DNA from: Phoma sp. XZ068
Taxonomy: Eukaryota; Ascomycota; Dothideomycetes; Pleosporales; Didymellaceae
Length of the DNA stretch: 64,000 bases
Assembly: GCA_004835665.1 (NCBI GenBank)
Contig: RBKR01000003.1
Span: 186,001 to 250,000 of the forward strand
Direction of reading: 5' to 3'
Shown here: in pieces, positions 1 through 11,703 of the stretch
How positions within the stretch are numbered: the stretch's first letter is position 1
How the letters are laid out: each line of letters begins with the position of its first letter
The notes under the pieces: model-generated
Databases searched by the model: none
Seen by the model: only the letters and a program-made list of their open reading frames with translations
What the model was told of the DNA's origin: nothing
Translations under genes and position numbers: made by a program

Positions 1-1168
1 AAAAGGTCGTCCCAAGGCTTGTTGTCGTGCATGGTCATGGCTACCTCACGAGTCCATGTTAGTGGTAGGATGGCACTGCATAACGAATAACACCGATCTC
101 TCAGATGCTGGTCCGAAGTCCACCCCCCTCGCTGACTCTACATCATTGATAGCCGCCATTTGCTACTGCATGTTGTACACGATCTGATGTTAGCGAATCC
201 CACGCCTGCAGCAAATCAAATCGGGAGAGAATCCTGGATGTCTTGGCCTCAAGCCTCAGGCCTTTCTCCTGCTTCAACAAAGGCACATTGAGTAAACTCG
301 TCGTACATCTTGACTTGTCGCGGTCACAACGTGCGGCATGGATCAAGATGGTCTCAGCGATGGACGAGGATATTGACATTGAAAATCACAAGCCGGACAA
401 CGTAAAATTCTCGACCAGCTTAGGATTCGGACGAAGAGGACATTTTGCACTCAGGACTATTGAATATACAGTTGCTCGAATCTACCACTAGCGTCCAAAG
501 ACCATGGGTGCTGGTGGTATGAATGGGTAGTGCAGTACCTATTTTTCGAGGTGCCATCGAAGCCGAGCGAGACCCCACCACCGATCGGGCCGTCTGCTAA
601 TGAATTTGGCGACTATATATTACTGCCAGATATTGCCCTGTGTGAGAAACGTCCACCTTCAAGTTCAAAGCGGCGAACTCGCCCGAAGTATTAGTGTAAT
701 TGAGCAAGCGATCGATAGTCATTGTCACAATTGACTAAGATGTGTATGGCAATGACTCCTGATAATGACAGAGACTAGGTGAAAATCACAATTTAGACTA
801 TTGTCTTGCGGATAAATCATCACCCTGCAAGTTCTTTGGGTATAGGGGCTACAAACGTTGTGGCAGTCGCCAATACGGAAAGGAAGGGTTGAAAAAAAAA
901 CCCCTCTGCCTAACTGCCATGACCTCCCTGCATCAACAGAAAATTACGGGTACTTTGCGTACCGTTCCCGGCTTTACATTGGTCACCATCTGATTCGTAG
1001 TCTCACATCTCAATCTTTGATTTCTCTCCACCGTCAACTATAGTCTAAACGCCCCAATCAATCATCGCTGCTTGCGAACTGATGTCCCGGAAGGGGTGGC
1101 CATGCATAGCTGTGGCAATTCCGTCGAGGTATGTAACAATACGTCCATGATAGTTCAGCGGGAAGTAA
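1..1168. other. no supported gene
   Basis: I see only short open frames (longest about 80 codons) without recognisable motifs or consistent splice signals. The right part would be the downstream region of the minus-strand GTPase gene that ends at 1169. Confidence 0.5.
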
Positions 1169-4100
1169 TCAGGACGCATTTTCAACAACATGACGGGCCT
1201 CATCTAGCTGTTTCTTTATAGAACTCAGTTCAGCAACCACTCTTCTTCTGAAGTCCGGGTTCCGTTCACTCTCCAGTACTATATTCTCGTCCTGGAGTAT
1301 CTGCAAGTCTGCCTCTATGAGCTGAACCTGCTGATTCACGGCTTGACTGGCCTTGGTTTGCAAAGAACAGGCGATATTCTTGAAACTTGCCTTGCAAGAT
1401 TGTCGGTGATCTTTGAAGAGCTGTATAGATCCGAATCCCTCCGTGATCCTAACTTTGCGACGGCGGTCGCTTCCGGATCCTGTCAAACAAAGTCAATCAC
1501 AATACCAGAGATGCAGGTGAAAGGATATGTATACACTTACCATACTCTAAGTCTGCTGCGTGATATGTATCTTCCATAAGGCTACCTATGAAGGCTGTCC
1601 GGACTGGGGCCAAGGCATTCGTCTCGAGGGAGGCATTCTCGTGGTGAAACTCTTCGATGGCATCCTCTATGCCGTAGAGCGCGAGATCTTTGCGATGATA
1701 CAAAACATCGGCTAGGATCCGTGATACTGATGGATGAACCTTTGCAACTTCCAATCCAGTGCCAAATCTAGGTGTGTCCATGCGCAGGACTGTCTCAAAA
1801 TCATCTGCAATCGTTCCAAGAACATGTTCGAGATGGTGTTCCGCATCTGCGACAAAATTAGACCATATTTCAGTCATATCCCTTTCCATGTGTGCGATTG
1901 CCTCCATGTTCCAACAACAATGACCTCTTGCTGGTGTAGAGTAGTTTCCATAGTTGGAGCAGAAGGCTTTGTATGACGAATGATGCCACTGTGAATCAAT
2001 CAGGGAGCTTCTTCTGTTCTGGTTCAGACACTTACCCCTTGCCAAAACATGCTTGCTTGTCTGGCACTACCAGCCCATTGCCTGCTATGATCTCCTTTTG
2101 ACTGATCAGTAATGAAAACGAACTATAGAAGAAGTACTCACGCATGCGCATGTCAATTTGAGTATGGTAATTATCTAACAAGTCGCGGGAGAGCTGACCA
2201 ACTGGGGATCTTGGAGACACCATCTACAGCGTTAGATTAGTAAAATTGCTTCTTTCAGCATGTGTTGACCTTCTGTATCAGATATTCTTACAGGCCGATC
2301 CGTTCTATGAATGATACCTCCAGCGAGAGGAGGCTTCATGATCATCTCGGCCCCAAGAAACGGTCTTTGTGCAGACACAGCATACTCATTACGTACCTCA
2401 TTCAGATCACGCCGAATTGCAGAGACCGCGTCCAGTATTTGCCGTTTCGTTTCCGCACATGAATTGCCGGATCCAGTCTCAACCCAAAGTCCCACAGAAG
2501 CCAGAAAAGCGGGAACCTGGTCCTTTATGTAATTTATAGTGGCACGAAGGTGACTGTCTGCGACAATACCAATACAATATTGTCGAAGCTGCTTAATACC
2601 ACTCATATCAAGATATGGTCTGGATACTGTGGTAGGCTTATCGCGATAACTCCAATATGCTTTATTACTCACACAAAATATCCTTAGTGTTAAGGCAATA
2701 GGATGGGCCTGATATTGCACACGTAATCGATCAGAAACTTTTGCGTTTCGCAATGAGACAATGAGGTTGAGCATCTCAAACTCATGGTTTTGTTTGGATC
2801 GTTCAGCTTTGCGATAGTCTTGCTGCAATCGTTCGAACTCGTGGCGCTCTTCTCGAGTGAGGTGCTGAAGGTCTTGCTCAAATTCTTCGATCTCTTCCTT
2901 CAATGAATCAACCTCTTCTGTATCGTCTTTGATTGCGCTCTCAAGTTCTTCGATTCTTGCTCTTTCCGCTATCCAGTCGTGCCTGGCCTCCCGAATCTGG
3001 ACATCCTCAGACCTAGTGCACACTATGTCGATCTTCGACAGGTTTGCGCGACGTGCAAGTTCAAAAATCTCCTCCATGCTTTCATCCGTAATGGCTCGGT
3101 CAATTCGAGCAACAGCGAAAATTTGGTGGCACTGGCGAACGTACCGCTCTGCGATCGCTTTGCGAGCAGAGTTACGATCACGGAGGCCTGGAATATCAGC
3201 TATGATGAGCCCTTTACTCAGGATATAAGCGTTCAGGTGAACTCGCAGTTTTCGGATAAGTGGCCATCTTCTCTGGAATACACCGTTGGCTGGGGACTCT
3301 TCAGATTCCGAAGTTAGTTCCCTGAGCCGAGAGGAACATTGCTCAATCGTATGAAACGATTCCTGGTCTTCTAGGTGAGGGAGCAATTGTGCTGTCCAGT
3401 CGACCATGAGACTTATAGCACGATCAAAGGTCATACTAGAAAGAATTCCAGGATCCGCTTCAAGCTTTTCCTTGAACATTGCGTTAAATGTGTGAGTAGC
3501 AAGCTTGGCTTTTTTCTCCAACGTGTTGTGGTCAGGCTGTTCTGCTCCGTTTCCGTCCTTGCTGTTCACAGTTTCCTGCGCCTGTACATAGTCGCGATAT
3601 GCTCTAAGCAATTCCTCGAACTGTTTCTTCAGCTCATCTGAGGTAAAGTAGTTTACCTGGATGATGAAATCGTTCCTATCGTGATAGATGTATTCCGTGA
3701 CGGCACATGTACACGCAGTACCGCTACTACTCTATTTATTAGGGTCAGTTTTAGCTTTAACAAGCTGATACCAGCTACGTACTGCTCTGACCAGATCCAC
3801 TCTATCAAGCAGCGAGTTGATGAGGCTGCTTTTACCAACACCCGAATCCCCAATCAATCCAACGATGCGTGATGTTGGCATCTGTTGATGGGTTAAGATC
3901 AGGGCTTGTTGATGAAGACCTTGAATGGTGGATCCGCTCTCGATATGCAAACCCGAGCTAGACAGAACACCAGCCATCTTTGACATACAGAGTTTTACAT
4001 CTGAAAGCGCTTTTTGAACTAAAGGACTGTGGAATGGGGCAGGATGGGGCTCTTCGTCTTCGATTCGATGGGCCTCACGGTTGATACCAGATCCAGAGCG

Positions 4101-4919
4101 ACGACGGCGTGGCGGGGAGGGAGAAGGGGTTTTGGGTGACCCCAAAGCATCTGAGCTATATGCCCCTTCCCGGGATGTTATGTGCAGATTCTTGAAGTCT
4201 GAATCAAGGCTGTCGTTACTGACTGCATGATGGTTTATGGGGGCCGATGGAGATACATAAATTGAAGGTGCCGGTGCCTTCCGTTTCGAAGGAGATTCTG
4301 AGAGATCTGGCGAAGCCAGTCTCAGGTCACAAAGTTTATCAACCTGTTCTTGAATAGTATCCGCAGCAGAGGCCTGCTGAGTGAAGGCTTTTTGCATGAC
4401 AATCGATGGTGTACTCGGCGTGTGTCGGCGACTGCTTGCAGGACTGAAATGCTGCTCCACAGACGGTAGAGGGATATTCGGGTCGTGGTTGGAGGCATCC
4501 TGAATCTCATTGAAGGCCAATGTGCTGAATTTACCGTGCTCTTCCAAAGGCAGTGCCTGTAATGAGGGCGAGGAAGCGGCGCTAGGATTCGAGTTTATTG
4601 GCCTCAATGGCGGTTGATTCATCTCTGCAGCAGAGCAGCCATGTCTGAGCTTCTGCTGCGATGAACGACCTCAGTATTCTGAACGTGATTGTGGCGTACG
4701 TCACTTACCCTGGTCATCGTGGCTTGCGTGGAGAAACTTAAGATCACTTGAGAATGAGAAAGAAGTTATCTCCAGGTTCTGTGTACTTTTTTCTGGGCCA
4801 TTGAGAGCTTTTAAATACAACGAGATACGAACTAAGCGCTCGTCTCGATTTTCTCGGTCGACCTCATGCAAGCCTGCGGCACAGTCTTTTATCAAGCCAA
4901 TCAGCTGTACAACACACAC
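1169..4919 (-). CDS. SLIP-GC/dynamin-like large GTPase
   Basis: This is a probable nuclear or cytosolic GTPase of the fungal SLIP-GC/dynamin-like type, about 1,060 residues from the ATG at 4622. Exons read by frame and splice sites are 4622-3783, 3731-2292, 2223 to about 2137, 2081-2036, 1988-1541 and 1479-1169. The Walker A motif GDSGVGKSS lies near residue 255, just before a phase-0 intron (3732-3782). The next exon opens with GTACTCAVTEY, the switch I-like motif of this family. A long coiled coil lies at about 3000-2750, and the fifth exon carries the family-typical WHHSSYKAFC segment followed by a GHCCWN motif. An N-terminal Ser/Pro-rich disordered region precedes the G domain. A further upstream exon with a CVVQLIGLIKDC helix (about 4919-4711), and perhaps a first exon with an ATG at 5090, probably belong to the same gene; that junction is uncertain. 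The frame is otherwise intact. In vertebrates SLIP-GC is a nuclear GTPase of germinal-centre B cells; the fungal role is unknown. Confidence 0.8.
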
Positions 4920-5539
4920 ACCAAAATCTGTAACGGAAATTGTTCAGAATTACGGTAATTAGCCCCCGATGCAGTAGCAGCACCGTGATATCAGTAAGCC
5001 TTGTTTTACTGTCCGAATGGCATCGGCAAAGCTGATCGAAATGACCCCAATCTGTGGGTTGGAAGCACTGCCTAGTCCAGATTCAGGCATTGGCCCTTCA
5101 TTCTCGGAGTGCTTCTCTCACGCAAGGTGTCATGAGAGCTCAGCCCACTCAAACAAGCAAATGTGCGTTTGAAGGTAGGTGCGACATCTTGTTCGATTGA
5201 GGTGGGACTGTACATCATGCTACATTATGCTGTAGCAGTCTCATCTCAACTGGTGATTGGAAGCCTAACAGACACTGCACGGTACCAGTCTGCTTCGAGT
5301 CGATTAAAAGGTTGGTTACTGACCGCTCAGCGGTTTTTGGCGTAAGATATAATTTGGCTACTTGAGTATCCTAAGATTGTTGTCCGCAATATATAGTCAG
5401 TAGAGCGACAAAGCTTAAGCCCAATCTATGATCACAGTCAAAGCGTGGAACAGCTTGCTGTCTGGCGTCTCTGGACTTGCTCTGTACGCTTTGTTTTAAT
5501 CGCCTGGTCTCTTGGCAACGCCATCACGCTATTTGTGAC

Positions 5540-6440
5540 AGTGCTCAGCACCAGTTCTCAGACCCAGGAGCCTGATGACCTTGTCACGCGGGTCCGTGCA
5601 TTGAGCATTGCGGTTGTCGTGGAGCCAACACAGCAAGCCATCACCGCCCCCAAGGCAAATGTGAAACCAGAAGGGTATTATAGAACCCCAGGCAGAGCTC
5701 CTGGCAAGTTCATGTCTCCATTTGCTGGATTCGTACGGAAAGGCCAATGACCGAAGCAGTCCCAGGATACTACGCGTAGTCCACAGATAACTATGGCCGA
5801 GCGTGACCTTGCCACCTCTTGAATTACCCACAGCCTTGTGAACCATGGTTGTTGCAGGAGGGCGTAGGTCGCTTTTGGAGGGTACTCGTTAACCCATTTA
5901 GAAAGTTCAGTAATCGCAGTACATTCCATGGCAGCGTCAGAGCCGTTCTCCTCTTCACCAATGTAGACAAGTACCCGCTCAGCTAGGCTGTATATGTACG
6001 TCATCTGTTGAACCTGGACATTCCTTTTCAGCACGTTGCTTTCATCGATGCACACAGCGTTGACTCGTAATTGCCTACACATAGGCAATATTAGAGGCTT
6101 ACTTCGGTTGGTCGTGTAGCCGTAGGCGCATGCGCGCCTGGTAGAAGTTTAAATTAATACTCAAGCTGCTATCTGGCAGTATGCAGACATACATGTTGCA
6201 GGGCAGGGTCACCCCACACATAAGAGAGGGCTTCGTAGCATCGTGTCTGAAGAGATATGGGGTGCTTCCTGGGCGGCTGGACAGGGGCAGCTTCACCGTC
6301 GTGTCGCGCGATGCTGATGCCAACATCTTGCCGTCTCGCGAGGTGCAATGCTGACCATGTCGGACAGAATGTAAGTGGCCTTCGCCATAATGCACATCAT
6401 CGATTTCCGTCCGCTTACTCGTGCTGTTCCATCCAAACAA
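5540..6440 (-). pseudogene. broken WD40/HET-domain gene
   Basis: This is a relic of a heterokaryon-incompatibility type gene. Reading on the minus strand, a single WD40-like segment (DGKMLASASRDTTVKL, about 6340-6290) is followed by the canonical HET opening YEALSYVWGDP (about 6240-6205). After a frame change come NAVCIDE and QVQQMTYIYSLAERVLVYIGE (about 6060-5970), then PWFTRLWVIQEVA, and after a second frame change the terminal HET block TDPRDKVIRLLGL (about 5590-5550). A short intron may join 6099 to 6073, but at least two frame changes cannot be removed by splicing, so the gene looks dead. HET domains trigger cell death on non-self recognition in intact family members. The order WD40 then HET is the reverse of HET-D/E proteins (HET-NACHT-WD40), so the relic may be two fused fragments. 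Confidence 0.7.
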
Positions 6441-6841
6441 GGCTGGACCACCTCACTAATAACAAAAAGCGGTCATTTCCTCAAAAAGACATACAACAGC
6501 GGGTATTCGCTAGTGGTCACCCACCTAACTACTAATCCGCCGGTACGTTGCTTAAATAGGGCTGAGCGAACGGGAAGCCTTGTTGTCTCCTGGCCGCTCA
6601 CCACAAAAGTCCTTAATTCTACCGTATCCAGTGTCGCTGCTGCTGAAAACAGACCACAAATGACCCAAATTAGCGACTCATCGCACGCGCCGGTGGCGCG
6701 GAATTTTCTGGATCCGTCGGCAGTATTTGTTGGTTTTGCTATTTTTAGGTGTTACTGATCCCGATCTCCGACTGTCACGTGCTGCTAGGAAAGGGAGAGA
6801 AAGGATAAGAGCCGAGCAATGCCCTAATAAACCCGTTCCAT

Positions 6842-7816
6842 ATGCTAGCCATGCTACCCGCTGTCTCTAACAGAATGTGCGCTATCATCCCCAGGGAGGA
6901 TCGTCCGTCATTTCTAATTCAGAGAAGGGATTCTACGAACCAGGTACACGGAGGCAGGCCACCCACACATCCTCATCTTCCTCAGAAGCTTTGGGATAAG
7001 ATTACTGCATACCTTCCTCCGTCGTCGGCGCTGAGTGCAGCTGATATTTTCAACTTTGAGTCGAGTGCTTATGACCGGGTGTGGACCGCTGTTTTCAAAA
7101 ACGAGGCCTGGTTGACAAGCCACAGTGCAAAAGATGTGAACATTGTCTTAATTGGTACGAGTCTTGATATACTTGGTGGGATTACAACGAGCAAAGCACA
7201 GCCTCGCCTTGTGCTCGCTGCTTTTGACCGCCGGGGCGATCTCCAGTACAAAATGGATCTCCTTCAGCTAAGCCTTCGTGGGGCTACCTCTGACTCAAAA
7301 GAACACCAACTTGAGCAGCTTCTGCTTACCATAAGCAGGCTAGATGTGCCTGAGGTCTTAGGACAGGACTTTCAGTACTTGTTTTCAAGTGGAGATCAAG
7401 ACATACAAACAAAGTATTGTTTCTGGAGAGACCCAGAGAAAAAGATCAGGACTTTATGCTCGCGGGACATTCGCGGGATTAACGGTCCAATTACACAGCT
7501 TTCAAACCTTCGCCCTATATTTCTTCTAAACCTAAATCCTCCCACCCAAATCCTGCCAGACTCTGAATGCCCTAGCAGCGATCCTGTGCAGTTCATATTC
7601 AGATGTTTTGGAGGAGACAGCTTCTGGGCTGGTTGCCCGCCGCTTGTAGATGTTGTGCTGAGCGAAGGATGGGAACAGAGTCAGTGGGAGTATACGTTTG
7701 AAAGCTTTACTTTCAAGGACGGAAGATATGGGAAATACAACCGCCAACATACAGATTGGATCAGTGTCGCAGAATCTGAGACTAGACAGGAGTGTGCTAT
7801 AATTAGAGCATTGTAG
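6842..7816 (+). CDS. hypothetical protein, F-box-like N-terminus
   Basis: This is an intact single-exon frame of 324 residues. A segment LPQKLWDKITAYLP at about residues 47-60 resembles the first helices of an F-box (LPxExxxxIxxYLP), followed by SSALSAADIFNFESSAYDRVW. No catalytic motif or membrane segment is evident. An in-frame Met at residue 4 (MLAM) is an alternative start. F-box proteins recruit substrates to SCF ubiquitin ligases; here that is inference from one short segment. Neighbours on both sides are relics, so the intact frame over 975 bases suggests selection or recent arrival. Confidence 0.6.
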   Translation: MLAMLPAVSNRMCAIIPREDRPSFLIQRRDSTNQVHGGRPPTHPHLPQKLWDKITAYLPPSSALSAADIFNFESSAYDRVWTAVFKNEAWLTSHSAKDVNIVLIGTSLDILGGITTSKAQPRLVLAAFDRRGDLQYKMDLLQLSLRGATSDSKEHQLEQLLLTISRLDVPEVLGQDFQYLFSSGDQDIQTKYCFWRDPEKKIRTLCSRDIRGINGPITQLSNLRPIFLLNLNPPTQILPDSECPSSDPVQFIFRCFGGDSFWAGCPPLVDVVLSEGWEQSQWEYTFESFTFKDGRYGKYNRQHTDWISVAESETRQECAIIRAL

Positions 7817-7853
7817 AATCTATCTATCGGTTATTGTTTATAATTGCAATGAT

Positions 7854-8162
7854 ATGATGTCGGCTACTAATTTCCTGACAGAAACAGGACAGGAGGGGGA
7901 TCCTGCAGAGCTGGTGGAGACACGGAACATGGCTCTTGCTAAGCAGGGACTCTTCGCTTCCTGCACGCCGACTATGGCTCGGAACTATCATTTTGGAGAC
8001 ATGGAAGCTTTCCATGCTGAAAGGTTTGCACAGGTTGATGCTCAAGATACAATTGTCGAGCCTGAGGTCACATCTACACGGCGGCCCAAACGCGCTGCAG
8101 CAGTGGCGGCTCCAGAAGCCTGGAAAGACCTTGGTCCGCGAAAGAGACGACGGTGTGAGTAG
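7854..8162 (+). CDS. small hypothetical protein, basic C-terminus
   Basis: This open frame of 102 residues begins 37 bases after the preceding stop. It ends in a nuclear-localisation-like basic tail (RRPKRAAAV ... GPRKRRRCE). It could equally be the 3' end of a longer decayed gene. No family recognised. Confidence 0.3.
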   Translation: MMSATNFLTETGQEGDPAELVETRNMALAKQGLFASCTPTMARNYHFGDMEAFHAERFAQVDAQDTIVEPEVTSTRRPKRAAAVAAPEAWKDLGPRKRRRCE

Positions 8163-8706
8163 ACAAGAAGTTCGGCAATATAGACAATTTACGTACAGCC
8201 CCCCTTTCACACCTACCTGCTTCCAACACAAATACAAAACCGTAATCTATCTGACGGTAATGGTGATCTGGCTAGCGCGGGGGACAAATCTCAAAGGGGG
8301 GACACATCTCAAAAACGGGGGGACAAATCAAGCCGGCCGTTACCAAATACAGTTCACTATATCGCTACTTGTGCACGTGAAGACCACGCATGCTAACTGT
8401 TCCTAGAAGCATGAACAGCCAAGATGTACACTAGCCTGGAAGCACCCTAACGCTCCTATGCGCAACACTTGTAGGCACACCCACTGCAGTCCTTGTGATA
8501 GATTAGGCGCACACAAGATGAGGCTATATACTATACACAGGCTAACCAGTCCCCGTAGCTATCTATTTCTGTCTTTCTGTCTTTACAACCTCAACATCAA
8601 TAGCACTATAAGGGTGTCTAGACGTAGGTTTGTAGAGCTTGTAAAACCACGAAATGTTCTCATCGTGTGGTAGTGCACGAGTCTACAGTGTAGCCAGCGC
8701 TCTGCA
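8163..8706. other. gene-free stretch with a degenerate direct repeat
   Basis: No gene recognised. Three imperfect copies of a G-run unit (GGGGGACAAATCTCAAA type) lie at about 8279-8330. The rest appears to be unremarkable non-coding DNA. Confidence 0.5.
8279..8330 (+). repeat. triplicated GGGGGACAAATC-type unit
   Basis: Three head-to-tail units of about 18 bases, each starting with 5-6 G followed by ACAAATC or ACACATC, then CAAA. The block sits between short sequences GGTAATGG (about 8255) and CCGTTACC (about 8336) that are partly complementary, so it may be the remains of a transposon end. Confidence 0.5.
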
Positions 8707-9176
8707 TGGCCAACGTTACACTCCTACATTTATGCTCTCCACACGCCACTGGTTCAGCGTCGCTGTAGAAAACTCGGCGTCCGGATGACTGGGCCCAAGG
8801 ACACGTTCTCGCACTCGAACGCACGCTTCTATCAACGACACAGCCTCGCTGCGGCGACCTTGCGACCTGAACGTGAACGCGAGGTTGGCCATTTCCGTCA
8901 GCGTGTCTGGATGGTCGTTTCAAGTACCCTCTCCCTAGCTTCCACAACCCGTGTCTTTAGAATCTCAGCGTCCGCCAGCTGCCCTTGGCACCATAGCACC
9001 GACCCAAGCTGGCTGACGCTGGTGAGCGTGTTGGGGTGCTCCCGCCCAAGCACCTTCTCTGACCCCTCTAGATCTCGCCGATGCATCGCTTCCGCCTCCT
9101 CGTACCTGCCCTGCCTCTCCAGCACCGTCCCAAGGTTGCTGACGCTGATGAGCGTGTTGGGGACACGGTAAGCCAA
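8707..9176 (-). pseudogene. TPR (kinesin light chain-type) gene fragment
   Basis: Minus-strand reading gives TPR_10/12-type repeats: NTLISVSNLGTVLERQGRYEEAEAMHRR, then a second repeat with HPNTLTSVSQLGSVLWCQG. Near 8920 the frame shifts by one base, and a further repeat continues in the other frame (TLTEMANLAFTFRSQGR, then VRERVLGPSHPD) to a stop near 8707. Upstream of 9176 the sequence loses similarity. Such repeats form the C-terminal sensor half of NB-ARC/TPR NLR-like proteins of fungi; the nucleotide-binding half is missing here. A second, longer fragment of the same type lies at 30700-31761. Confidence 0.75.
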
Positions 9177-9354
9177 TGAATCTAATTCTACTATGACTCT
9201 ATAACGCCAACAAGAATATCAGTACATGCCTTCCCACTGCAATCGATACGATTGCAGTGGTATAGATAACGATGAATTCTATAATGTGCTGCAATACAGT
9301 ACTTGAGGACATAATTAATAGATGCTCAGCCCGATATCGCTCTCGCCGTTGACA

Positions 9355-10233
9355 TTATGGCCCGAGATAGCTGCTCTTATCGACTCCCTTCGGAGAGATG
9401 CCACTCGGCCAAAGCAGAAGACAAAAGGGCAAAGAAGCTGAGTTAACGTGCAAGCATTTTTGTGTTAGAGATGTCTCTAAAGTTGTTTCCATACATACAA
9501 GTAAGATGCTTCGGTAGAGTTGACCACTAATTGTTTTGTTTGAGATAGACTGGACGCAGAGAGCCACAACACTGCTTAGCAAGCAGAGGGCAACAGCCGC
9601 GTTCGAGATAGCAAATGCAAGTAACAATCTCATATATCTTAGATCGTTCCCGCCTGCCCACTTGTGTGCATAGAGCCTGTGGCCTGAGACTGTCGAAGCA
9701 AGAGCTGCTAAGCCAGCAAAGTATAAGAACGAGTTGTAGGTGTGTTGTGAGTTTCCGGTCCTGCTGTAGATCAGCAAGAGATGCTATCAAGCAAGGAGGC
9801 GTAGCCTTGCATTATGCTGTATACAAACTCTATCATTGCAATGAGCAAATATGCTCCACATATAAATGGAGTTGTCCAGAGAAGGCTAGTGGAACAGCGG
9901 AGATTTCGAGCGAACTAAGTGAAATGTTAGTTCAAGCAACAGCTATTCAATGAAGTTTCATACAGTAACTGCTACTTCAACTTGAAGGACACTGAACAAT
10001 ATTGGCTCTAGCCAGTACACCTGAGATCCAGTAGTAAGGGCAATCGTTGCGCATACAATGGTAGCCATTATGAGTGCCAGCTGACCGAAGCCAAAGATGA
10101 TGGGCAAGATGTTCTCAAAGTAGATCGTTTCCCCCGATCTAGGTCTCGTCATATCAACGTACAAGAGTGAAAGGCTCATAAGCAAACTAAAGGAGTGACT
10201 CGATGTAAATCCAACAAGTAATGAGTGCTCCAT
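9355..10233 (-). pseudogene. multi-pass membrane protein, copy A (decayed)
   Basis: From the Met at 10233 the frame encodes hydrophobic helices (SLLVGFTSSHSFSLLMSLSLLY, then IIFGFGQLALIMATIVCATIAL), later SFLYFAGLAALASTVSG and LLLAFAISNAAVALCLLSS. It aligns over its length with the plus-strand segment 29198-30046 (for example PRxxxxTYxExxLxIxFGFGQ and YWLEPxxxSxLQ), and both copies begin at an equivalent Met. The reading frame changes near 9790, after SIMQGYASLLDS; the same point is broken in the other copy, so an unrecognised intron is possible. The family is unknown to me; a seven-helix-like membrane protein is likely. It is divergent from the coiled-coil gene at 10660. Confidence 0.55.
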
Positions 10234-10296
10234 GACGGGTACGAGATGATGATTTGACGCCTCGACTGGCAAGAGATACTCTCTATATCCTACGCC

Positions 10297-10569
10297 TCAA
10301 GCATCTGCGTACAATGGGTCGGTGAAACAGCTCGCCGTATAAGAACGAAGACAAGGCAGCAACGGAACATCGGCATCATAATGCGCGATCGTGGATCCGC
10401 CCCAATAGAAGGTGTGGGAAGTGTTCGCTGTGTCTCTCAGAGTCAGACGGTATTCGGGCAACTGAACACCGACTTCAGACGAGGTAGAGCGAATCGAGAA
10501 GGTTCTGATGAGTGGTGTAAGGCAGTTTTTGCAACTAAAATCGATAACCTGAATAGCAGTTAGCACCAC
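10297..10569 (-). other. open frame upstream of membrane-protein copy A
   Basis: A 90-codon frame carrying SEVGVQLPEYRLTLRDT and DADVPLLPCLRS. Its counterpart upstream of copy C (about 28985-29110) has EVGHRLLEYRLPCLR and DADAPFLFHS. It may be a first exon of the membrane protein or merely conserved promoter DNA between the divergent pair. Confidence 0.35.
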
Positions 10570-10659
10570 TGGCGCCGAGATGTGGTTGACGTTCGGAAAC
10601 TAGGTAGTATAAGAGAGTACTTGCCTTGTGCGGAACCAAGATCTCGTCCAAACTCCACG

Positions 10660-11222
10660 ATGAACCCTCACTCGTCTCCTGGTTCCACTTGTTCCCAATC
10701 GGATGGTACGAATAACTCACTGGCAACGGTGGAAGACCTTGACTTATACAAGAACTTGGTACGTGAAAAACTGCATGGTTCCTTGATACGATCTAAACAG
10801 CTAACAAATTGCTTGGATTTAGGGGTTGCCTGGATTCGCGGATTTCAGAAACAGCAATGAAGATCCAAGTGAAGACTCGGATGAGTCCTCGTATCCCAAA
10901 GCACATCAACGCAGTGGAGCACCAAGTAAGTTCTCACTTGCATACAACAATTGATGTGATTGACCTTTCGTCATAAGCAGAGGATGTGAGTGCTCGCGTA
11001 GATGAGCTCAGACGTGATATAGCCCGGCAAAGCGAGAGAGTCACTGCACTCGAGCAGGAAAACAGCGATATCAAGTGTATGCTGGAAGGTTTTGAAGAAT
11101 GTTTCAAAGATCTAGGACAGAGATTGAGAGAAATGAAGTCGCTGAAGAGACGGTCTGAGACCACAGGCGAAGCGAACAGAAGTAGGGCAACAGAGAAGAG
11201 GAAGAAGGTACGATTTACATGA
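10660..11222 (+). CDS. small nuclear-type coiled-coil protein, copy A
   Basis: Three exons join without frame breaks: 10660-10758, 10823-10925 and 10981-11222, giving 147 residues. Introns have GTACGT/TTTAG and GTAAGT/GCAG ends. The N-terminus carries ATVEDLDLYKNL, which is repeated almost exactly in the related copies at 25.9 and 28.8 kb. An acidic segment (NEDPSEDSDESS) follows. The last exon is a heptad-type coiled coil (ARVDELRRDIARQSERVTALEQEN) ending in a basic tail (EKRKKVRFT) typical of nuclear localisation. The function is unknown; this is the only copy in the window with an intact frame. It is transcribed divergently from the membrane-protein relic, with about 430 bases between their Met codons. 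Confidence 0.65.
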
Positions 11223-11703
11223 GCATATTGCAGGTAGTACAATAAAGGCTCTAGAACACGCAAAGATAAGCTGCTTCGCAATTTAAGAATAACGGACTAG
11301 CAGCCCTCTCAAACGATGTACGACTTGTGAGACGCCGCGGCACCGCACCACTTGCCCATTTGAATAGATCATGATTATCACCATACCTGTTTCCCATCAC
11401 TTTGATTTTGAATCCCATATCTGTAAGGCGTAGGAAAAGTATTGGCAAGTATGCTTCTTTGCGAGGCATGAAATTTCTCACTTGATTGAAGTGCATGGCA
11501 TGATTATTTCTTGGTGATGGCAGCATTCGCAACAGCCCTTGGAAAACAGTATGAATTCATATGGTGCAGTAGGCTCCCGGGGCTTAGAGATGAGAAGGCT
11601 CATCTCATCTCGTCTTGAATTACGATCTCCATATTAGACTAAATCTCGAATAGTCTAGGTCAAGGGTGGAATGGGGGGACACTACTTGCAGATCCACACT
11701 TCT
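11223..11703. other. intergenic stretch
   Basis: No gene recognised. A 93-codon minus-strand open frame (11251-11532) shows no family motif. Confidence 0.4.

Noticed and set aside
11251..11532. 93-codon minus-strand frame
   Set aside because: No motif, start context or splice partner; likely chance.
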